The translations under genes were made by a program, and so were the position numbers. This document shows, in pieces, positions 7,342 through 11,900 of a DNA stretch of 11,900 nucleotides. Source of the DNA: Nocardioides sp. (GTDB lineage: Bacteria; Actinomycetota; Actinomycetes; Propionibacteriales; Nocardioidaceae). A model generated the notes under the pieces. It ran no database searches. It saw nothing but the letters and a program-made list of their open reading frames with translations, and had not been told where the DNA came from. The stretch is from contig JAPSKJ010000057.1 in the NCBI GenBank assembly GCA_031177735.1, forward strand, positions 1-11,900. The letters run 5' to 3'. Numbering within the stretch: position 1 is the stretch's first letter; each line of letters begins with the position of its first letter.

Positions 7342-8180
7342 CGGGCACTCCTTGACTTGGGGTCGAGCCACTGCCGCAGTGCGTCGCCGAGGAGGCCGAA
7401 GGCGAGGATCGTCAGCACGATCACGGCGCCGGGCACCAGCAGGGCGTGCGGTTCGGTGGCGAGGTAACGCTGGCCCTGGGCGACCATCGAGCCCCAGGAC
7501 GGGGTCGGCGGCACGACGCCGAGGCCGAGGTAGCTCAGGCCGGACTCGAGGAGCACCGCATTGGCGATGGTCAGCGAGAACTGCACGATGATCGGCGCGG
7601 AGACGTTGGGCAGCACGACCTGGAACATCCGGGTGGTCGTGGGTGCGCCGAACGCCGTGGCGGCCTCGACGTACTCCAACCGCTTCACCGAGATGGTCTG
7701 CCCGTAGGTGATCCGGGCGAAGGTCGGGGCGAACAGCACCCCCATCGCGATGATCAAGGTGCCGGCCCCCGGCCCGCGCAGGGTGACGGCGAGCAGCGCG
7801 AGGATGATGGGCGGGAAGGCGAGGAGGACGTCGACGCCGACGCGCATGGTCAGCACCTCGACGAGGCCGCCGAAGTAGCCGCCGGCCAGGCCGACCAGCG
7901 TGCCGAGCACCATGGCGAGCAGGGTGGCGCCGAGGGCGATGAGCAGCTCCACCCTCGCCCCGTACATCAGCCGGCTCAGGATGTCGCGACCGAGCTCGTC
8001 GGTGCCGAGCAGGTAGCCCTCCGTGCCCGGCGGGAGCAGGCGCAGCGAGACGTCCTGCTGCAAGGGATCGTGCGGGGCGAAGACCGGTGCGGCGACGACC
8101 ACCACGAGCACGGCCACGACGTAGCCGAAGGCCACCCAGCGCAGGGGCGTCATCGCCGCCCGGAGTCGTTCGGGGAGCAT
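7338..8180 (-). CDS. ABC importer permease, DppC-like
   Basis: A 280-residue inner-membrane permease. A first membrane segment lies at about 16-33, followed by the family's periplasmic stretch ending in the LGTDELGRDILSRLMYGAR motif (58-76). Five more hydrophobic segments follow. The cytoplasmic EAA loop (EAATAFGAPTTTRMFQVVLP, about 172-191) contacts the ATPase. The C-terminal SYLGLGVVPPTPSWGSMV block is diagnostic of DppC/OppC proteins. ATG at 8180 is one base after the DppB-like stop codon, with GAGG about 7 nt upstream. Its stop overlaps the ATPase start as ATGA. It pairs with the DppB-like protein to form the translocation channel. Confidence 0.95.
   Translation of the reverse strand: MLPERLRAAMTPLRWVAFGYVVAVLVVVVAAPVFAPHDPLQQDVSLRLLPPGTEGYLLGTDELGRDILSRLMYGARVELLIALGATLLAMVLGTLVGLAGGYFGGLVEVLTMRVGVDVLLAFPPIILALLAVTLRGPGAGTLIIAMGVLFAPTFARITYGQTISVKRLEYVEAATAFGAPTTTRMFQVVLPNVSAPIIVQFSLTIANAVLLESGLSYLGLGVVPPTPSWGSMVAQGQRYLATEPHALLVPGAVIVLTILAFGLLGDALRQWLDPKSRSAR
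7348..7353 (-). promoter_or_regulatory. Ribosome binding site deciding the ATPase start
   Basis: AAGGAG on the minus strand sits 6 nt before the ATG at 7341, inside the end of the permease gene. It favours MSGSLLQLEQ as the N-terminus over the in-frame ATG ten codons earlier. Confidence 0.75.
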
Positions 8181-8181
8181 C

Positions 8182-9132
8182 TCAGCGCCTCACTCTCGGG
8201 TCGAGCACGCCGTAGATGACGTCGACGACGATGTTGATCGCGATGAACAGCACGGCGATCGTGATGACGACGCCCTGCACGACGGGGTAGTCGCGCGCGG
8301 TCACCGCGTCGACCAGGAGGCTGCTCAGGCCGGGGTAGTTGAAGACCCGCTCGACCAGCACGGTGGAGCCGAGCAGGGTGCCGACACCGAGCCCGATGAC
8401 GGTCACGACCGGGTTGAGGGAGTTGCGCAGCACGTAGCGGCGGAACACCCGGCGGCGCGAGAGCCCGAGCGAGCGGGCGGTGCGGACCCAGTCGGCGTGC
8501 AGCATCTCCTGCACCGCCGACCGGGTCATCCGGGCGATCACCGAGGTGAACCCGACCGCGAGGGCGATGGCCGGCAGCACCAGCAGCTGCAGGTGCCGGC
8601 CCGGGTCCTCCCCCATGCTGGCGAAGCCGCCCGCGGGCAGCCACGCCAGCTTGAGGGAGAAGAAGAGGATGAGCACCGAGCCGAAGACGAAGACCGGCAG
8701 GGCCACACCGATGCTGGTCAGCGTCGTCGTGGTCGAGTCGACCAGCCCGCCTCGGCGCGCCGCCCACGCACCCCACGGGATCCCGAGGACCACCGCGATC
8801 AGAGTCGCCAGGCCCACCAGCTCGAGCGTGCGCGGCAGCCTCTCCCCGATCGCCGCGGCGACGTCCTGGCTGGTCCGGAACGACTGGCCGAGGTCACCGG
8901 TGACGACGCCGGAGAGGAAGTCCCAGTACTGCACCAGCAGCGGCTGGTTGAGACCGAGCTGCTCGCGGACCCGCTCGACGGCTTCGGGTGTGGCGGAGGC
9001 ACCGTCGCCCTGCGAGAGCAACAGGAGCGCAGGGTCGCCCGGCACCAGGTGCAGCGCCAGGAAGATCAGCGTCAGCACGAGGTAGACCAGGCCGATCCCG
9101 ACCGCGACCCTCCGAAGGATGTAGCCCAGCAT
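8182..9132 (-). CDS. ABC importer permease, DppB-like
   Basis: A 316-residue permease that starts with the family-typical MLGYILRRVAVGIGLVYLVL helix, followed by HLVPGDPA. It then has the long periplasmic segment (about 30-100) with EQLGLNQPLLVQYW and GDLGQSF, and five further membrane helices. The EAA-like loop WVRTARSLGLSRRRVFRRYV (215-234) is the ATPase contact, and VERVFNYPGLSSLL (260-273) is a hallmark of DppB/OppB. ATG at 9132 is preceded by GGAGAG, and the gene begins 12 nt after the binding-protein stop. This tight spacing and the family pairing place it as one half of the channel fed by the lipoprotein. Confidence 0.95.
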   Translation of the reverse strand: MLGYILRRVAVGIGLVYLVLTLIFLALHLVPGDPALLLLSQGDGASATPEAVERVREQLGLNQPLLVQYWDFLSGVVTGDLGQSFRTSQDVAAAIGERLPRTLELVGLATLIAVVLGIPWGAWAARRGGLVDSTTTTLTSIGVALPVFVFGSVLILFFSLKLAWLPAGGFASMGEDPGRHLQLLVLPAIALAVGFTSVIARMTRSAVQEMLHADWVRTARSLGLSRRRVFRRYVLRNSLNPVVTVIGLGVGTLLGSTVLVERVFNYPGLSSLLVDAVTARDYPVVQGVVITIAVLFIAINIVVDVIYGVLDPRVRR

Positions 9133-9144
9133 GATGCTCTCCGC

Positions 9145-10707
9145 TCAGCCTTCGAAGGACGCAGTCGCGAGGCTGTAGCTGCTCCAGAAGGTCTTGAAGC
9201 CGGACAGGTTCTCGAAGCCCTTCAGGTCCGAGGTGAACGCCCAGGCCTGGTCACGCACGTTGATCGACGCGAACGGGACGTCCTGGCCGAAGATCTCGAG
9301 CGCCTTCTCCACCGCGGCGACGCGCTGCGCCTCGTCGGTGGCGCGCAGGCTCTCCACGAGCGCGGCCACGATCTCCTGGTTGTCGTAGTCGAAGCTGCGG
9401 TTGAAGTTGTTCGGGGGCTGCACGAACGCCAGCAGGTAGGACGGGTCGCTGATCATGCCGACCTCGCCGGACACCGCGATGTCGTAGTCGCCGGCAGCAC
9501 CCTTCTCGAGCCGACCCGACCAGTCGGGGGCGTCCAGGGTGACGTCGATGCCGATCTCCTTGAGGTCCTGCTGGACGGAGAGGGCGGTGTCCTGGAGGAA
9601 GGTGTACTGCGAGGTGGCGAGCATCGTGGCGGAGAAGCCGTCGGGGTAGCCCGCCTCGGCGAGCAGCTCCTTGGCGCGCTCCGGGTCGTGCTCCCACAGG
9701 TCCTGGCCGAGGTCCTCGAACGGCGTGTCCTGGGGCATCACGACGCCGTTGAGGATCTTGCCGTTGCTCTGGAAGGCGGCCTGCAGGGCGTTGTCGCGGT
9801 TGATCGCGTAGGCCACCGCCTGCCGGACCAGCGGGTCGGCGAACGGGCCGTCGTTGACGTTGAACTGCACGTACTGGAACGGTCCCGGCTCGGCGCTCAG
9901 GGTGAGGTTGTCGGCGTCCTCGATGCGGCTGAAGTTCTCCCAGGTGACGTAGTCGATCATGTCGACGTCACCGCTGAGGAGCGCGTTGGCGCGAGCGTCC
10001 CCGTCGGGGTAGAACGCCACGTCGATGCCGTCGAGAGCGACCTTGTCGGCCTCGTAGTAGCCCGCGAACGGCTCCAGGGTGAGACCGACGCCCTGGGTCA
10101 GCTCGCCCCAGGCGAAGGGCCCGGCTCCGACCTGGTTGGCGGTGTCGGCGTTGAGCGAGCTGTCCGGGACGATCGCGGCGGTCGGCACGGCGAGGTACTC
10201 CAGGAACGCCGCGTTGGGCTGGGCGAGCGTGATGGTGACGGTCCGCTCGTCCTGCACCTCGATGGAGGCGATGTCCTTCAGCCCGGCCACGATGTTGGCG
10301 CCGGTGTCGGGCTTGGCGTAGTACTCCAGCGAGCTCTTCACGTTCTCCGCGGTCAGCGGCGAGCCGTCGTGGAAGGTGAGGCCCTCACGCAGGGTGAAGA
10401 CGTAGGTGGTCGGGTCGGGGGTGTCGACGCTCTCGGCGAGCGCCGGCTGGATCCCGTCGACCGTCGGGATCATCAGGCCGCGGTGGACCAGCGTCATCAG
10501 GAAGTTCGTCGCCGAGCCCTGCCACACGCCCGTCTTGAGGGCGACCGGCTCCGCGGAGAGGCCGAAGCGCAGCCGCTGGTCGGCACGGTCGGAGCCCCCC
10601 GAGCTGGCGGAGCCGCCGCACGCCGCGAGGACGAGCGCGACGAACAGCAGCAGGCAGGTCGTCACGCTGCCCCGTCGCCGGCGTCCGGTGATGGCCAAGG
10701 TCGACAT
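9145..10707 (-). CDS. Family-5 extracellular solute-binding lipoprotein of the ABC importer (DppA/OppA-like)
   Basis: The 520-residue product is the substrate receptor of the importer. A lipoprotein signal peptide is clear: a basic n-region (RRRRG, 9-13), a hydrophobic core and the lipobox LAAC with the lipidated cysteine at 30, followed by a Gly/Ser-rich tether. The family-5 landmarks are YVFTLREGLTFHDGSPLTAE in the first third, QYVQFNVNDGPFADPLVRQA near the middle, and LLAEAGYPDG further on. ATG at 10707 has AAAGGA 6 nt upstream. An in-frame ATG at 10779 would put a long extension before the signal peptide and has no good ribosome site. Family members bind peptides, opines, glutathione, nickel complexes or sugars; the ligand here is unknown. 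It is the first gene of the operon, directly after the regulatory gap. Confidence 0.95.
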   Translation of the reverse strand: MSTLAITGRRRRGSVTTCLLLFVALVLAACGGSASSGGSDRADQRLRFGLSAEPVALKTGVWQGSATNFLMTLVHRGLMIPTVDGIQPALAESVDTPDPTTYVFTLREGLTFHDGSPLTAENVKSSLEYYAKPDTGANIVAGLKDIASIEVQDERTVTITLAQPNAAFLEYLAVPTAAIVPDSSLNADTANQVGAGPFAWGELTQGVGLTLEPFAGYYEADKVALDGIDVAFYPDGDARANALLSGDVDMIDYVTWENFSRIEDADNLTLSAEPGPFQYVQFNVNDGPFADPLVRQAVAYAINRDNALQAAFQSNGKILNGVVMPQDTPFEDLGQDLWEHDPERAKELLAEAGYPDGFSATMLATSQYTFLQDTALSVQQDLKEIGIDVTLDAPDWSGRLEKGAAGDYDIAVSGEVGMISDPSYLLAFVQPPNNFNRSFDYDNQEIVAALVESLRATDEAQRVAAVEKALEIFGQDVPFASINVRDQAWAFTSDLKGFENLSGFKTFWSSYSLATASFEG

Positions 10708-10713
10708 GGCTGG

Positions 10714-10719
10714 TCCTTT
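10714..10719 (-). promoter_or_regulatory. Ribosome binding site deciding the binding-protein start
   Basis: AAAGGA on the minus strand lies 6 nt before the ATG at 10707. It places the start just before a normal-length lipoprotein signal peptide. Confidence 0.75.
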
Positions 10720-10786
10720 CGATATGGCCCCGGTCACAGCGCCAGGGAGATAAGCGAGATCCTGTGCCAGTTCTGACATAGGTGTC

Positions 10787-10800
10787 CAATAGATCTATTG
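10787..10800. promoter_or_regulatory. 14-bp perfect palindrome, candidate operator
   Basis: CAATAGATCTATTG reads the same on both strands. It is AT-rich in a GC-rich genome and overlaps the candidate -35 element of the operon promoter. It is a candidate binding site for a dimeric regulator, either the operon's LysR protein or an unlinked one. Confidence 0.45.
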
Positions 10801-10809
10801 TGATGTAAA

Positions 10810-10825
10810 ATAAGCTGATGCTTAT
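10810..10825. promoter_or_regulatory. Inverted repeat ATAAGC-N4-GCTTAT, candidate LysR-type binding site
   Basis: Two perfect 6-bp arms flank TGAT, and two more A-T pairs match after one mismatch. The ATAAG...CTTAT symmetry and the position about 10 bp upstream of the palindrome suit an activator-binding half of a LysR operator. Assignment is by symmetry and location only. Confidence 0.4.
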
Positions 10826-10838
10826 GTTGGTCGGCGGC

Positions 10839-10857
10839 GTAAAACCCTTGTAAAACC
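10839..10857. repeat. Tandem direct repeat GTAAAACC, 11-bp period
   Basis: GTAAAACC occurs at 10839-10846 and again at 10850-10857, one DNA turn apart. A related GTAAAAT sits at 10805-10811. The helical phasing suggests stacked protein binding on one DNA face, but the copies are short. Confidence 0.35.
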
Positions 10858-10872
10858 TGAGCCGGAAACGAC

Positions 10873-10911
10873 CGCGCGGACGCTCCCCACAGCCTCGGGA
10901 ACGTCCGCGCG
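10873..10911 (-). terminator. Long GC-rich hairpin, probable terminator
   Basis: Arms 10873-10882 (CGCGCGGACG) and 10902-10911 are perfect reverse complements. A further TCCC/GGGA pair (10884-10887 with 10897-10900) extends the stem past one mismatch. It lies between the oxidoreductase stop and the operon promoter. No long T-run follows on either strand, which is usual for high-GC actinobacterial terminators. Confidence 0.6.
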
Positions 10912-10913
10912 AA

Positions 10914-10932
10914 GACCCCGTCGAGAGGGGTC
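10914..10932 (-). terminator. Short hairpin, second of a tandem terminator set
   Basis: GACCCC (10914-10919) pairs with GGGGTC (10927-10932) around a 7-nt loop. Alone it is weak, but it is packed between two stronger stems downstream of the oxidoreductase gene. Confidence 0.35.
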
Positions 10933-10944
10933 GGCGATGCCGGT

Positions 10945-10966
10945 CGCGTCGCTGCCCAGCGACGCG
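10945..10966 (-). terminator. Hairpin directly after the oxidoreductase stop codon
   Basis: CGCGTCGC (10945-10952) pairs with GCGACGCG (10959-10966) around TGCCCA. It begins 10 nt after the stop codon of the FAD oxidoreductase on the minus strand, a usual place for a U-less intrinsic terminator. Confidence 0.5.
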
Positions 10967-10976
10967 GCGCCGTGTT

Positions 10977-11900
10977 TCAGACCAGCTCGAGAGTCACCGG
11001 TCCCGCGCCCGGGACGGCGTCCGCGACCACGCTGGCGGGCACGCGGAAGATCCGGCCCGGCGCTGCGGGCCAGGGCACGCGGACCCGTCCGATCGTGGCA
11101 CCGTCCTGCACGGCCCGCACCACGGGGAAGCGCTGGTAGCGGTCGCACCACAGCAGCAGGTGCCCCCTCGGTGTCGCCTCCCCGGGGCGCACGAGCTGCG
11201 GCGTCACCCACCGCAGCGGCGCGGCGGCGACCACGCGCGCGGGCGCCGTGGACGAGGCCTCCCCCGCGAGCCACCCGTGCACCGCTCCCGCCACGTGACG
11301 CCCGTCGAGGGCGGCCGCGTCCGCGGTGTCCACCGGGTGCACCAGGTTGCCGACGGCGAAGACTCCCCCGGCGCTGGTGCGCAGCGCGCCGTCGACGACC
11401 GGCCCCCTGGTCGCCGGATCCATCTCCAGCTGCGCCATGCGGGCGAGCTCGTGGTCCGGGATCCAGTCGCCCGTGGTGATGACGGTGTCGCAGGCGATCA
11501 CCCGGCGCCGTCCGGTGTCGAGGTCCTCGAGCAGGACCGACTCCACCCGGTGCTTGCCGTCGATGCGCACCAGTCGCGTGCGCGGCAGCACGGGCACGCG
11601 CAGCGCCGCCCGGCCCACGGCGCGGAAGGCGGCGTACGCCTCCGACCGGGGATAGGTGCTGGTCATCGCGACCGTGGCGCACCCCGCCTCGCGCAGGGTC
11701 AGCACGGCCGACCAGCTGACCAGCTCGGCTCCCACGACGACGGCACGGGTGCCGACCTCGGCGTGGTGGAGGTGGACGAGGTTCTGCAGCTGCCCGGTCG
11801 TGTAGACGCCGTCCGGCCGGTCACCCGGGACGAGGCGAGCGGGCCGTGGGCGCTCCCGCGCACCGGTGGCCAGCACGACGGCCTCCGCCTCCACCACACG
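10977..11900 (-). CDS. FAD-dependent oxidoreductase (pyridine nucleotide-disulphide oxidoreductase-like), N-terminal part outside window
   Basis: An open frame enters from the right edge and stops at 10977-10979, giving about 307 residues. The first visible segment, AEAVVLATGARERP, is the ATG-type strand that ends an FAD-binding half, so the dinucleotide fold and the start codon lie beyond the window. RPDGVYTTGQLQNLVHLHH and a second Rossmann-like segment follow. The phosphate loop of that segment reads VVVGAELVSWSA rather than GxGxxG. TVITTGDWIPDHEL and GGVFAVGNLVHP mark return to the FAD domain. A C-terminal part of about 90 residues shows no feature I recognise. The pattern resembles the FAD subunits of opine/sarcosine oxidase or HcnB-like enzymes and related actinobacterial oxidoreductases. 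Substrate is unknown. Hairpins after its stop suggest it ends a separate transcript from the transporter operon. Confidence 0.85.
   Translation of the reverse strand, partial: RVVEAEAVVLATGARERPRPARLVPGDRPDGVYTTGQLQNLVHLHHAEVGTRAVVVGAELVSWSAVLTLREAGCATVAMTSTYPRSEAYAAFRAVGRAALRVPVLPRTRLVRIDGKHRVESVLLEDLDTGRRRVIACDTVITTGDWIPDHELARMAQLEMDPATRGPVVDGALRTSAGGVFAVGNLVHPVDTADAAALDGRHVAGAVHGWLAGEASSTAPARVVAAAPLRWVTPQLVRPGEATPRGHLLLWCDRYQRFPVVRAVQDGATIGRVRVPWPAAPGRIFRVPASVVADAVPGAGPVTLELV

Larger units (their letters stand above)
10741..10860 (-). promoter_or_regulatory. AT-rich promoter/operator region of the transporter-catabolic operon
   Basis: This is the only clearly AT-rich stretch in the window, and it lies directly upstream of the first operon gene. 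On the minus strand a possible -35 element TTGGAC (10784-10789) and a poor -10 candidate CAGGAT (10759-10764) can be drawn with a 19-nt spacer. The match is weak, so the exact promoter is uncertain. The inverted and direct repeats listed separately lie at or just upstream of this candidate, as expected for an activator such as the operon's LysR protein (inference). No cobalamin riboswitch motif is seen. Confidence 0.5.

Noticed and set aside
8497..10776. Very long plus-strand open frame opposite the permease and binding-protein genes
   Set aside because: It is antisense to strongly supported genes, its product is low-complexity Arg/Gly/Val/Asp-rich, and it matches no family. High-GC DNA gives such shadow frames. 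The same holds for the plus-strand frames at 108-1760, 1697-3166, 3805-4983, 4373-5788 and 5839-7467.
10708..10779. Upstream in-frame ATG at 10779 for the binding protein
   Set aside because: It would put 24 extra residues before a normal signal peptide, has no clear ribosome site, and probably lies near or within the promoter/leader.
10708..10976. Possible cobalamin riboswitch upstream of an operon with a B12-dependent enzyme
   Set aside because: I could not find the conserved B12-box (GCCACTG type) or a matching multi-stem layout on either strand. The inverted repeats look like DNA operators and terminators.
1..11900. Mobile elements, CRISPR arrays, tRNA or rRNA genes
   Set aside because: No transposase-like frame, spaced repeat array, or recognisable RNA gene was seen. 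Composition is even apart from the AT-rich promoter island.

Overview
The window reads as a stretch of a high-GC actinobacterial chromosome. GC is visibly around 70%, codons end mostly in G or C, two starts are GTG, and several genes have AGGA/GGAG ribosome sites or stop/start overlaps. A Nocardioides-, Pseudonocardia- or Streptomyces-like host is plausible, but nothing here fixes the genus. All eleven genes lie on the minus strand, so transcription runs from right to left. Coding density is very high. The only sizeable non-coding gap is 10708-10976.

Right edge (10977-11900): the C-terminal part of an FAD-dependent oxidoreductase whose N-terminal part lies outside the window. It is followed by three consecutive hairpins (10873-10966) that probably end its transcript. 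An AT-rich control region (about 10771-10857) comes next, with two inverted repeats and a tandem direct repeat, and it probably drives the operon to its left.

Operon, in order of transcription: a family-5 lipoprotein solute-binding protein (9145-10707), two DppB/DppC-type permeases (8182-9132, 7338-8180), and a fused double ATPase of the DppD-DppF type (5698-7341) make one complete oligopeptide-type ABC importer. The next genes are a LysR regulator (4760-5698), a nitrilase-superfamily amidase (3886-4686) and an HpcH/HpaI-type class II aldolase (3111-3848). A perfect 14-bp hairpin separates these from the two ethanolamine ammonia-lyase subunits, EutB (1616-3028) and EutC (828-1619). Last is a BKACE-family beta-keto acid cleavage enzyme (DUF849), cut by the left edge. 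Stop/start overlaps join permease to ATPase, ATPase to LysR, and EutB to EutC, which supports coupled expression.

Interpretation (inference): this looks like a dedicated catabolic island. An imported compound would be opened by the amidase. An ethanolamine-like amino alcohol would be deaminated by adenosylcobalamin-dependent EutBC. The remaining carbon skeleton would be handled by the aldolase and the acetyl-CoA-dependent BKACE enzyme. No eut microcompartment genes, EutA reactivase, Eut permease or aldehyde dehydrogenase are present, so this is not a standard eut operon. The substrate cannot be read from the sequence. The combination of EutBC, BKACE, aldolase, amidase and a peptide-type importer is the most likely new biology in the window.
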